This document shows positions 28,601 to 35,087 of a stretch of 64,000 nt of DNA, piece after piece (positions within the stretch are counted from its first letter, which is position 1; the number at the start of each line of letters is the position of its first letter). The stretch is taken from positions 248,001 through 312,000 of the forward strand of contig CALMPF010000026.1 of the NCBI GenBank assembly GCA_937871505.1, in the 5' to 3' direction. The translations under genes were made by a program, and so were the position numbers. The notes beneath the pieces were generated by a model that was not told the DNA's origin, did not search any database, and worked only from the letters and a program-made list of their open reading frames with translations. Source of the DNA: an uncultured Planctomycetia bacterium (GTDB lineage Bacteria > Planctomycetota > Phycisphaerae > Phycisphaerales > SM1A02).

Positions 28601-28763
28601 GGCTCCAGGTCTGGCTCCAGGGTGGGCTCCAGGTTGGGCTCCAGGTTGGGCTCCAGGTTGGGCTCCAGGTTGGGCCCGGTGTTGGGCTGGGTCCATCCGA
28701 TTCCGCGCCTCGAGCGTCGGCGCGGACTCCGTGCCGCGCGCTGCGCGTTGGCCGGATCGTCAT
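25626..28763 (-). CDS. Large Ala/Arg-rich uncharacterised protein at end of exbBD operon
   Basis: 1045-residue protein of unknown function. The start is well supported because ATG 28763 overlaps the stop of the upstream exbD (ATGA). The first 60 residues include a T-W-S-P peptide repeat encoded by 12-bp DNA repeats. A hydrophobic segment (AVIAAVIAAVIAAVDTAFGG) follows and is the likely signal anchor. The remainder is an Ala/Glu/Arg-rich helical solenoid reminiscent of tetratricopeptide-type repeats (many LRRF/ALRIIDG/LLAIARAAA helices), broken by Pro/Ala linkers. Its coupling to ExbB/ExbD suggests a periplasmic partner of that energy-transducing complex. Confidence 0.7.
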   Translation of the reverse strand: MTIRPTRSARHGVRADARGAESDGPSPTPGPTWSPTWSPTWSPTWSPPWSQTWSQTRGPIWGPTWGIRSGRARHRAAAPSGAVIAAVIAAVIAAVDTAFGGAALAGAVANAGPATTIDRGAASSPALLRTVAAAPVRTQLAAVAAGPDTHGSPSAGPPPEIDALRHAARDPAATPGARAEAAHRLIELRRAWLDAGTEAEASAWLDHAEDLLLLLLPLEGDDLMLAFGRPDDGQRRRALRTIDAAQQTLRSARAALAKPTDGRPGAHSGSPAGDRPLASTGRAPASAGDGEAIPEAVTQLRADLLEGIALVLAAETRPATAAAAMRERSAAILAPLLLELDAAARRLVHGHLALALAGLGRGAEVEALASIVEADRGASAVDRLRARLATVRAIAAEDPMAALARLRRVRDDSSRDPFTLLLLADLESTLLLAAPRGRSAPAWTPYRALLDAAPLATRESLRPILLARTVALFAPDGVGTRTPRSDPDAEAPSIAGAGAASAAPATFPAIALAAARSAHSALRDAAIAELLAIDARTDLPALERTLAATIAGEAMLAAEDPVGAIRTLHATAMRHPESPESLLAIARAAALASTLARRAPEASQAPDSPGSARPTGATDVAASMALLRRVLTDALEHFPELPERDRWRAEAAWLALAERRNADVLLIADAIDPRSPWRARVQPMAVEAAVRIARESPAEERSLRWREALTRCEAAIAAIDAQISDQSSAELGNRTQPETDRPTGADAGAPIADRGADQLGAPGAAAERPADAIRRDALEAARRRLVLWRAEILLELERPLEALRIIDGVGSEADSVDLVAASLRIALLERLGQRSEAEAALRRFEERDPEAAARLISQWLIERRDRVEALLDEERTDEARAASDAMWLVSASERLLHDRAQRRSVPAAGVDDTDSEGLRLRRLAAEGALLASQPRMTLALLEPIGPPHGDAVDVLALRAQALAALPEEAALAEAILIARRISAARRPTLDRWFWLAETLQLEILRKANRRTEQIAPRLEQLRLLDASLGGERWRRRLEATIPRGG
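28567..28686. repeat. 12-bp minisatellite, 10 units, in frame
   Basis: Ten 12-bp units, consensus CTCCAGGTTGGG. Four units in a row are identical (28627-28674). Read on the minus strand, the unit encodes the tetrapeptide T-W-S-P in the N-terminus of the large protein, so copy changes keep the reading frame. Confidence 0.85.
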
Positions 28764-29455
28764 GGAAGGGCCTGGAAGATGACGTTCGTGCATCCTGCGC
28801 GGACCGCGGCGTTGAAGACGTCGACAGCGTGCTCCCACGTCGTCCCCGGCGAGGGTTCGAGGATCACCGGATGGTCGCTCTCGAAGGTGCCGCGTCCCGT
28901 GGACGGGTCGACGAACCGAGACCGCAGCAGCCGAACGAGGCCATCGAGCGAGGAGATGCGCTCGGCGAGGCCAACGACCTCCAGACGATAGTCTGTCGTC
29001 CCGGCGCCGACGGTCGTCACGAGCACCCGGATCGGTTCGCGGTCGAGCTCGAAGGGATCCTCCGAAGGCGCCGATCGCCCGCCGCTGGGCAGGTCGACGC
29101 GGTAGATCTCCTCGTTCATCGTGAAGTCGGTTGCCACGAGGAAGTAGACCAGGAGCTGGAAGACCACATCGATCATCGGCGTCATCGCCAGCGCCATGAT
29201 CGGACGCCGCAGGCGCTCCGCACGGCGCCGGCCGCGCCGCGGGGAGTGCGCCCGGAGCTGGCGGCGGGCCTCCTCGACTTCGAGCGCATCGAGCGGCATC
29301 GCGTCGTCGGCCGACCGCGCCGCGTCGCCCACCCCGGAGCCCACCCCGGAGCCCACCCCGGCGCCAGACTCCTGTCCGGGCGGGGAGCCAGAGGCGCCAC
29401 CGGACCGCGCCGGGCCGTCATCTTCCCCCCGCGGGACTCCCGACGCGGGCGTCAC
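28760..29455 (-). CDS. ExbD/TolR-family protein (second copy)
   Basis: 231-residue membrane-energised transport accessory protein. A single transmembrane helix is preceded by the family signature MTPMIDVVFQLLVYFLVATDF, with the conserved Asp, followed by a periplasmic domain. The start is GTG 29455, overlapping the stop of the first exbD (GTGA). This gives an about 90-residue cytoplasmic extension containing a Gly-Val-Gly-Ser repeat from 12-bp DNA units at 29330-29362. A later ATG (MPLDALE) would remove that extension. The stop overlaps the start of the large downstream protein. Confidence 0.82.
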   Translation of the reverse strand: MTPASGVPRGEDDGPARSGGASGSPPGQESGAGVGSGVGSGVGDAARSADDAMPLDALEVEEARRQLRAHSPRRGRRRAERLRRPIMALAMTPMIDVVFQLLVYFLVATDFTMNEEIYRVDLPSGGRSAPSEDPFELDREPIRVLVTTVGAGTTDYRLEVVGLAERISSLDGLVRLLRSRFVDPSTGRGTFESDHPVILEPSPGTTWEHAVDVFNAAVRAGCTNVIFQALP

Positions 29456-29928
29456 GGCGACCCTCCCTCGCGCAGGACGACGAGATTGACCCGCGGCGCG
29501 ACGCCCGCCTGCGCCGCGCCGTCCGCGATGGCGCGGAGGATCGGCTCGACGGCGCGGTACTGGAGCCGCCGATCCGCGCGGACGCTCATGCGCATCTGCG
29601 GATTGGCGCGGTAGAGCGCCGCGAGCTGCTGCGCGAGCTGCCGCAGCGCCTCGGCATCGGCTCCGTACGAGGTCCCTCCCGCGACCACGGAGCCCAGCAG
29701 CGTCGGAGCATCCTCGCGGGGGACGAGGTTGATCGTGGTGCGCCGGAGCTCGCCGGGCGGCGCGCTGACAGGATCGCTCGGGCGCGGCAGCGAGAGCGCC
29801 ACGCGCTGGCGGTCTCCGATCTGCGAGACGACGATGAAGAAGACGATCAGGAGGAACGTCAGGTCGATCATCGGCGTGAGGTTCGCCGAGATCCTGGCGC
29901 GGCCGCGCGGGTGGACGATCCTCCCCAT
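29452..29928 (-). CDS. ExbD/TolR-family protein (first copy)
   Basis: 158-residue protein with a short basic N-terminus, the signature ANLTPMIDLTFLLIVFFIVV (transmembrane helix with the proton-path Asp), and a periplasmic domain ending VNLVVLREGGSP. It probably forms an ExbB-ExbD stator with the protein encoded 3 bp upstream, converting the proton motive force into work on an outer-membrane or envelope partner. It overlaps the second exbD by 4 bp. Confidence 0.88.
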   Translation of the reverse strand: MGRIVHPRGRARISANLTPMIDLTFLLIVFFIVVSQIGDRQRVALSLPRPSDPVSAPPGELRRTTINLVPREDAPTLLGSVVAGGTSYGADAEALRQLAQQLAALYRANPQMRMSVRADRRLQYRAVEPILRAIADGAAQAGVAPRVNLVVLREGGSP

Positions 29929-29931
29929 CGA

Positions 29932-30774
29932 TCACCCGTTCCAATCGGTGCGGCGCGGGTCGCCCTGGGCAAGCGCTCCGGCTGGGCTCGCGATTCCTGG
30001 GTGCGCGAGCGATCCTCCCGCCGCTCCGCTCGCCGCCGCAGCGTGAACGGCGCCCCCGGCGGCCGCTTCCTGCTGCGGCGCGGCACCGCGCGCCCGACGC
30101 GGCGAGACCAGCCGTTCGACCTGCACCTGTGCCTCGGTGGTCAGCTCGTCGACGCGATTGCGGATCATCGCGTACGCGGAGAGCGCGGGGATCGCGACGA
30201 CGAGCCCCCAGAACGTCGTCACCAGCGCGGTTCCGATTCCCGCCGCGAGCAGCACGGGATCGGCGTTGCCGCCCGCGATCACCACCGCGCGGAAGGCGAG
30301 GATCATGCCATAGACGGTGCCGAAGAGGCCGATCATCGGCGCCACCTGTCCGAGGACGTTGAGGTACTCGACGCGCCGCAGGAGGCGCACGGTCAGCTCC
30401 TCGGCGACCTCTTCCGTCCGCCGCAGGCCCATCGTCGCGCTGACGGAGGCCTCCTTCAGGCCGGCGTAGAGCACGCGACCGAAGAAGCTGCGGTCGCGGG
30501 CGGCGAGTTCGAGGGCCTCGCGGTAGCGCTGCTGATCGCAGAGTCGGCGCATCTCGCCGACGACGCCGGGGGGCACGATCGAGCGCCGCCCGTTGGCCAT
30601 CGCCAGCCACCCGATCAGGCCGACATTGACGATCGAGAGCCCCAGCAGCGTCCAGATGATGATGCTCCCGAGCAGTTCGAGCCGCCGCGCCCCGTCCATC
30701 TGGTAGGACCACGACACGAAGAACGCCGACGCAAAGGAGTCGGTGATCGGGGTCGCTGCGAGAAACGTCGACAC
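29932..30774 (-). CDS. MotA/TolQ/ExbB proton channel family protein
   Basis: 280-residue inner-membrane protein, first gene of an exbB-exbD-exbD operon. Transmembrane segments are near SIIIWTLLGLSIVNVGLIGW and in the hallmark pair VAPMIGLFGTVYGMILAF and GTALVTTFWGLVVAIPAL. The C-terminal 50 residues are Ala/Gly-rich and probably disordered. I place the start at GTG 30774 because TACGCT lies 6 nt upstream, as at other leaderless-looking genes; ATG 30699 is an alternative. Family identity is clear; what the complex drives is not. Confidence 0.87.
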   Translation of the reverse strand: MSTFLAATPITDSFASAFFVSWSYQMDGARRLELLGSIIIWTLLGLSIVNVGLIGWLAMANGRRSIVPPGVVGEMRRLCDQQRYREALELAARDRSFFGRVLYAGLKEASVSATMGLRRTEEVAEELTVRLLRRVEYLNVLGQVAPMIGLFGTVYGMILAFRAVVIAGGNADPVLLAAGIGTALVTTFWGLVVAIPALSAYAMIRNRVDELTTEAQVQVERLVSPRRARGAAPQQEAAAGGAVHAAAASGAAGGSLAHPGIASPAGALAQGDPRRTDWNG

Positions 30775-30923
30775 GGCCGAAGCGTAGCGGACGAGGGAGC
30801 CGCCGTGTGACGTCGCTTCCGGGCCACGCCTCCGCGCCGCCGACCTCGGCTGTGCGGAGTCATTGCCGACCGCCATCCACCGGCGCCCCGGGGGCTCTCA
30901 TGCCGCGAAGTCGGCGACGTCCG

Positions 30924-31113
30924 TGCTACCACTACAGCGCTGGAACTCGTCTGCTGCGGCCGCCCGGATGCGGCATTCTGGCGGCGTCGCAGCTCGGCTT
31001 CGGGCCTCGACGTAGCACTGCGGCTACGCCGTCGGCCCGAAGCCTTCGCTGCTCCTTGCCAGAAGCCGCCCCGAGCTGCCTCGCGACGACGCGTTCCAAC
31101 GCTGTAGTGCTAC
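30924..31113. repeat. Palindromic intergenic repeat, long copy
   Basis: 190-bp imperfect palindrome between the exbB start and the vWA stop. Outer arms: GCTACCACTACAGCGCTGGAAC and its inverted partner GTTCCAACGCTGTAGTGC (each listed only in part). Central arms: GCTTCGGGCC...GGCCCGAAGC around GTAGCACTGCGGCTAC. The right arm supplies the stop codon of the vWA gene. Confidence 0.75.
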
Positions 31114-32282
31114 TTCGGGGCAATCCCCAGCTCCGACCTCCCGATGAACCGCCATGCGCTCGCGCCGCCGTGGATCTCCGCGATCCGGCGCAAGGTGTCG
31201 AGGGGGTCGGGGTCGAGGAACTGGACGCAGTGGATCGCCGTGCGCCGTCTGCCGCTGGCATCCGCCGGATTGAGCCTGTCGAGCCGCGCGAGCAGTTCCG
31301 ACTGGGCGATCTCGAACTCGCCGCTGCCGGTGACGCCCATCCCGAGGAGAAAGATCACGTCCGGACGCAGGCGCAGGGCCGCATCGAGCGCCGCCGTCGG
31401 ATCGCTCCGGCCAGCAGGGACCACGCGCTGGCGGATCCAGCGAATCGCCCGCTCGACGTTCGCGTCGGTCGCTTGGACGAGCCGATCCGCAGGAGGCACC
31501 GCCGTCGCCTGATTGCCCTGGAAGAAGATCACCGCGAACAGCTGGTCCGCTGCGAGAGCGTGCAGGGACCGCTCGAGCTCGCCGACGATGATCGGCAGCG
31601 CTCCGACCATCGACCCGGTCGCATCGACGACGTACGCGACGCGGCGCACATTGCTCGCCCTGAGCCCGGCGAAGCCGGCATCGCGCCCCGTAGGCGGTGT
31701 CCAGTCGACCGCCGCGTTGGGCACCGACCCGGGGCGAAGTTCGGCGACGACGCTCTCGGCGTCCTCGGGCATCGCTCCCAGAAGATCGAGCGCCATCTCC
31801 GGGAGCGGGGCGAGCGCTGGCGCAGCGGCGGCGACTCCGCTGCCTGCCTCCGGATCCGCGAGCGGGTCGTGGTGCGGTCGCTCAAAGTCGGCGATCACCA
31901 GCACCGCCTCGGGCGGGCGGTCGAACCGCACGACGGCCCACGTCACCACGACCGCGATCGCGAGCAGTCCGAGATGCACGGCGATCGAGACCGCCCATGG
32001 CAGCACGGCCGCGAGCCTGCCCGCCGACGCGGGCGGCGCACCGAGCCGGGCGAGACGGCCGTCGAGCTGCGCTGCTGTGAGCGTCGTTGCGGCGCTCTCC
32101 GAGATCGACATGTCCAGCGGATCGTCCTCCGCATCGATCTCTTCCGCATCGAGGAGCTCCGCTGCCGGAAGGTCGGTCGGACCGATCAGACGCTGATCGA
32201 AGCGGTCGATCGGCCCGCCGCCGCGCGGCCCGGCGTGGGTTGCGCCGCGCGCTGCTCCCGGCGATGGTCCCGCGTCGCTCAC
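31110..32282 (-). CDS. von Willebrand factor A domain membrane protein
   Basis: 390-residue protein with a cytoplasmic acidic N-terminus, one transmembrane helix (LPWAVSIAVHLGLLAIAVVVTWAVV) and a vWA domain from about residue 210. The metal-site motif reads VVDATGSMVG, with DxTGS in place of the usual DxSxS. The strand ending VIFLLGMGVTGSG and the segment TAIHCVQFLD are typical of planctomycetal vWA proteins. GTG 32282 is chosen because TACAGT lies 5 nt upstream; ATG 32111 is the main alternative. Same strand as, and upstream of, the exbBD genes, so it may work with them. Its stop codon lies in the palindromic repeat. Confidence 0.75.
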   Translation of the reverse strand: MSDAGPSPGAARGATHAGPRGGGPIDRFDQRLIGPTDLPAAELLDAEEIDAEDDPLDMSISESAATTLTAAQLDGRLARLGAPPASAGRLAAVLPWAVSIAVHLGLLAIAVVVTWAVVRFDRPPEAVLVIADFERPHHDPLADPEAGSGVAAAAPALAPLPEMALDLLGAMPEDAESVVAELRPGSVPNAAVDWTPPTGRDAGFAGLRASNVRRVAYVVDATGSMVGALPIIVGELERSLHALAADQLFAVIFFQGNQATAVPPADRLVQATDANVERAIRWIRQRVVPAGRSDPTAALDAALRLRPDVIFLLGMGVTGSGEFEIAQSELLARLDRLNPADASGRRRTAIHCVQFLDPDPLDTLRRIAEIHGGASAWRFIGRSELGIAPK

Positions 32283-32505
32283 GAGCGACTGTAGCGGTCC
32301 GCACTCCTTGCTCCGCCGCCGTGGCCGAAGCCACCGCGCAGGTGTGCCGCCGCCACAGACCGCTCTGCCCACCTGAGGTCAGTTGTCGCAGGCCGGATCC
32401 GGCGCTCGGTCGCGCGGCGCCCCCCGCGGCTTCCGCAGGAGTTCCGCGCGGCTTCGGCGCAGCTTCCGCGCGAGGGCGGTGCAGCGCCTCACGCGACTCC
32501 GACCG

Positions 32506-33336
32506 CTACCGATCGTCCGGCTCGCTCCTCCTGAAGAGCAGTCGGTCGAGGCTGAGCCCTCCGGGGCCGGCGAAGGCGACCAGGAGCGCGAGCAGCCCCA
32601 GCCCGAGCTGCGCCGCGATCCGGTTGATGGTGTCGTAGGGAGGCTGCGCGAGATCGAAAAGCGCGGTCGTCGGCGGCAGCGCCGCGATCGCCGGGTACGA
32701 GGTCGTCCAGAATGCGACCGCCATCGTCGCCGCCAGGCCGAGTCCCCAGATGCGGCTGAAGAGGCCGATCAACAGGAGAGCGCCGCCGACGAGTTCGGTG
32801 GCTGCTGCCAGATGCGCCCAGACGCTCGGCGAGCGGAAGCCATACCGATCGATGAGGAGCGTGATGTGGTGGAGCCGCCGGGCTTCGAGCGAAGCTGGAG
32901 CGGGCGCCACCACGACCTCCGGCGCGGGAGTGGCTGCGGGCGGCGTCGCGGGCGCTTCGGCGTCGGTCGGCGGGGATGTCCCCGGCGCGGCGCGAACCGG
33001 AGGCGGGGCGGGAACGTCATCCGCAGCGGCGTCCTCATCGGCTGGCGCTCGCCGCGGCGCCGTCGCCGCGCCGGCACCGCCCGGCGGCGCCGTCGCGAGC
33101 AGCGACCATCCGCCCGGGGCGATGGTGGCGCTGGTCAGGCCGGGCCCTCCGGAGCGCTCCCCTCCCTCGTTCGCTCCGCCGCCGACGCCGATCTGGCGCA
33201 GCCTCGCCGCGTCATCGCCGTGGAACTCGTCGATGGTGAAGAACTTGTTCCACCCCATCGGGATGAAGATCGCCGCGAGCAGCGCGCGGGCGAAGAAGGG
33301 CATGACCTGAAGACCGAGGAACTGGCTGGCACGCAT
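32506..33336 (-). CDS. DoxX-family membrane protein with large loop
   Basis: 276-residue protein. The first helix and signature (RALLAAIFIPMGWNKFFTI) and the last three helices (WAHLAAATELVGGALLLIGL, LAATMAVAFWTTSYPAI, LGLGLLALLVAFAGPGG) match DoxX/DoxD proteins. Between them an extra loop of about 100 residues, rich in Pro, Ala and Thr, replaces the usual short turn. DoxX relatives are linked to thiosulfate or quinone redox chemistry or to stress, but no function follows from the sequence here. The ATG at 33336 opens the conserved helix. A tRNA-Leu gene follows on the opposite strand. Confidence 0.78.
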   Translation of the reverse strand: MRASQFLGLQVMPFFARALLAAIFIPMGWNKFFTIDEFHGDDAARLRQIGVGGGANEGGERSGGPGLTSATIAPGGWSLLATAPPGGAGAATAPRRAPADEDAAADDVPAPPPVRAAPGTSPPTDAEAPATPPAATPAPEVVVAPAPASLEARRLHHITLLIDRYGFRSPSVWAHLAAATELVGGALLLIGLFSRIWGLGLAATMAVAFWTTSYPAIAALPPTTALFDLAQPPYDTINRIAAQLGLGLLALLVAFAGPGGLSLDRLLFRRSEPDDR

Positions 33337-33495
33337 GGGCGCTGGGACTCCCGCGAAGTGGAGGTCGGAAGGCGGAGGGTGGACGCGCCGGAAGGATCTC
33401 GATGGGGCCGGTCGCGGACGGACGAGAGTCGGTCGATCGTTCAGCGCGATCGCGACGTCGTGAGCGGAGAAGTCCCCCCGTAGAGTGTGCCCGCC

Positions 33496-33578
33496 GCGGG
33501 CGTGGCGGAACTGGCAGACGCGCGGGATTTAGGTTCCCGTGGGCAAAACCCGTGCAGGTTCGATTCCTGTCGCCCGCA
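33496..33578 (+). tRNA. tRNA-Leu (anticodon UAG)
   Basis: 83-nt tRNA. Acceptor arms GCGGGCG (33496-33502) and CGCCCGC (33571-33577) pair, with discriminator A at 33578. Anticodon stem CGGGA/TCCCG encloses loop TTTAGGT, so the anticodon is TAG at 33530-33532. The long variable arm (GTGGGCAAAACCCGT-like) is typical of leucine tRNAs, and the T arm is CAGGTTCGATTCCTG. CCA is not encoded. Confidence 0.95.
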
Positions 33579-34616
33579 TTGCGCTGGAGCGTGGAGGGAG
33601 GTCGGGGGAGCGGAGTTCCGGATCGTACGGATGCCGCCCACTCCTTCGGCGATCGGCAGGCATCGTTGCACACTCGAGCGCGGGCCGGGCGGACTCGCGC
33701 GCTGCGGTCCGCCGATCGGGCGATGCCGGGCCCCTGCCCGCGGAGCGGGGTGGGACGGCAGCGTGCCGCTCGCTCGGGGCCCCCATCCTGCGGGAGAGCC
33801 CCAAGCCATGCGACCCACCGCGCCGGACCCTCCGGCGCGGAGTTCGTGACCGCGGCCCGCGCGCCCGCTGCCTTGGGGCGCACACCGCCACGCGGGGCTA
33901 TCGGCGATCCGGAAGGACCGAGGAGATTTTTTCAGTTCCCGTTGCGATCGACCGGAACTCTCCGCAGGCGCTGGGCGAAAGGTCGGTCGTTCGGACCCCC
34001 GGCGCAGTCGCTGCGCCGATCCCGCGCGGCGATGGCGTCCCGCCGGATCACGCGCAGGGGCGCTTGTCGTCGCGGGCCTCGTTGCAGTCGCTGGGTTCGG
34101 TGCATGTGGCCCCAGTGCGTGGGTCCCAGTTCGTTGGGCCCCAGTGCGTGGGTCCCAGTGAGATTGGCCTCGCTTCTTCGGGCCTCGGCGCATGCTGGCC
34201 GCGGCCCAGCCGGTTTCGATGGGCCCGGTCTCGGTGGTGGATGGTCCTCAGCGATGTCCATGAGGACTTGAGCCGGAGCCGTCGCTCCGGTACCTTTCGC
34301 ACAACTCGGCCTGCCTCGGCAGGCCGTCGCAGTAAGCAGGTGTCGAAGAGGCGGCACAGCGCGGCGCGAGTCCATAGGGACTCCAGCGGGAACCCCGCGG
34401 AGTCCTGACCCGTCTGGTCGCACCGCCTCCCTCCGTTTGCTCCACCGCGGAACGGTCGCCCATTGCGGCGTCTTCGCCGCGAACGGCCCGCTGGACTGCG
34501 TGGTGCTCCGCCGCGAGAACCCTCCGGCCCGCACCGCGGAATGCGGAATCTCGGGCGGCGTCACAGCCGCCGGCTTCGAGGACTCCGCACCGCCATCTCC
34601 CATCTCTTGGATCTGT
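33579..34616. other. Non-coding-looking region with short repeats
   Basis: About 1 kb with open frames on both strands but no recognisable protein. It contains two copies of a 23-bp unit starting GGCCCCAGTGCGTGGG (34108-34130 and 34137-34159), and several hairpin-forming stretches from about 34260. The strong terminator at 34617 suggests that a plus-strand RNA ends here, but I could not assign it to 6S, RNase P, SRP or tmRNA. Confidence 0.4.
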
Positions 34617-34674
34617 CCCCGTCGCGGTGACAGAGTCGGCTGGGCGTGCCGGACTCTGGCGACGGGGTTTTTTT
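34617..34674 (+). terminator. Strong rho-independent terminator
   Basis: A long hairpin with outer stem CCCCGTCGC/GCGACGGGG and inner stem AGAGTC/GACTCT is followed immediately by seven T residues (34668-34674). This is the only classical terminator with a T tract that I found in the window. No coding gene ends just upstream on this strand. Confidence 0.85.
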
Positions 34675-35087
34675 GCGCCGAGTTCCCCCGCGCGGTCGTT
34701 CCTGCGGCCCGACGCTCTCCCAGAGCGTGACGCCGGCCCGGCGATCGTCGCCGTGACAGTTGATCAGCGCGCTCCCTCGACCCTCGACCACCTGCTCGCC
34801 GAGGACATCGACCGCGTGCTGGACGCAACCGTCGATCAGCGCGCTCTCTCGGCCCCCGACGGTGCCGATCTCGGCGGCGGAAAGGTCGAGCAGGCGTGCG
34901 ACTCGCGGCGCCGGGCGCGCATGCCCGCGGTGCCCCAGTTGGCGGCGTCCATCGCGGTGAGCTGGCGTGCGTCTCGCTGCGCCGTGCGCGCATGCCGGTC
35001 CTCGGGGTGGCGCCGACGGCCCGAGCGCTTCCGCCGCGGCGACCTCGGCGATCCCGTCGGCTTGGAATCACTACGATGGCTGCGTCA
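34675..35087. repeat. Degenerate direct repeats upstream of PLD gene
   Basis: The region carries two pairs of diverged direct repeats about 70 bp apart: GATCAGCGCGCTCCCTCGAC near 34763 and a copy near 34835, and GCGTGCGACTCGCGGCGCCG near 34908 and a copy near 34974. I see no gene here. TACGAT at 35073-35078 lies 10 nt before the chosen PLD start. Confidence 0.4.

Noticed and set aside
28567..28686. Possible second CRISPR array
   Set aside because: Units are directly tandem 12-mers without spacers.
34250..34440. 6S, RNase P, SRP or tmRNA at the orphan terminator
   Set aside because: Consensus blocks of these RNAs were not found by eye; left as an unassigned candidate.
34437..34730. Plus-strand ORF of 97 codons running through the terminator
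   Set aside because: It crosses the hairpin and T tract and shows no protein-like features.
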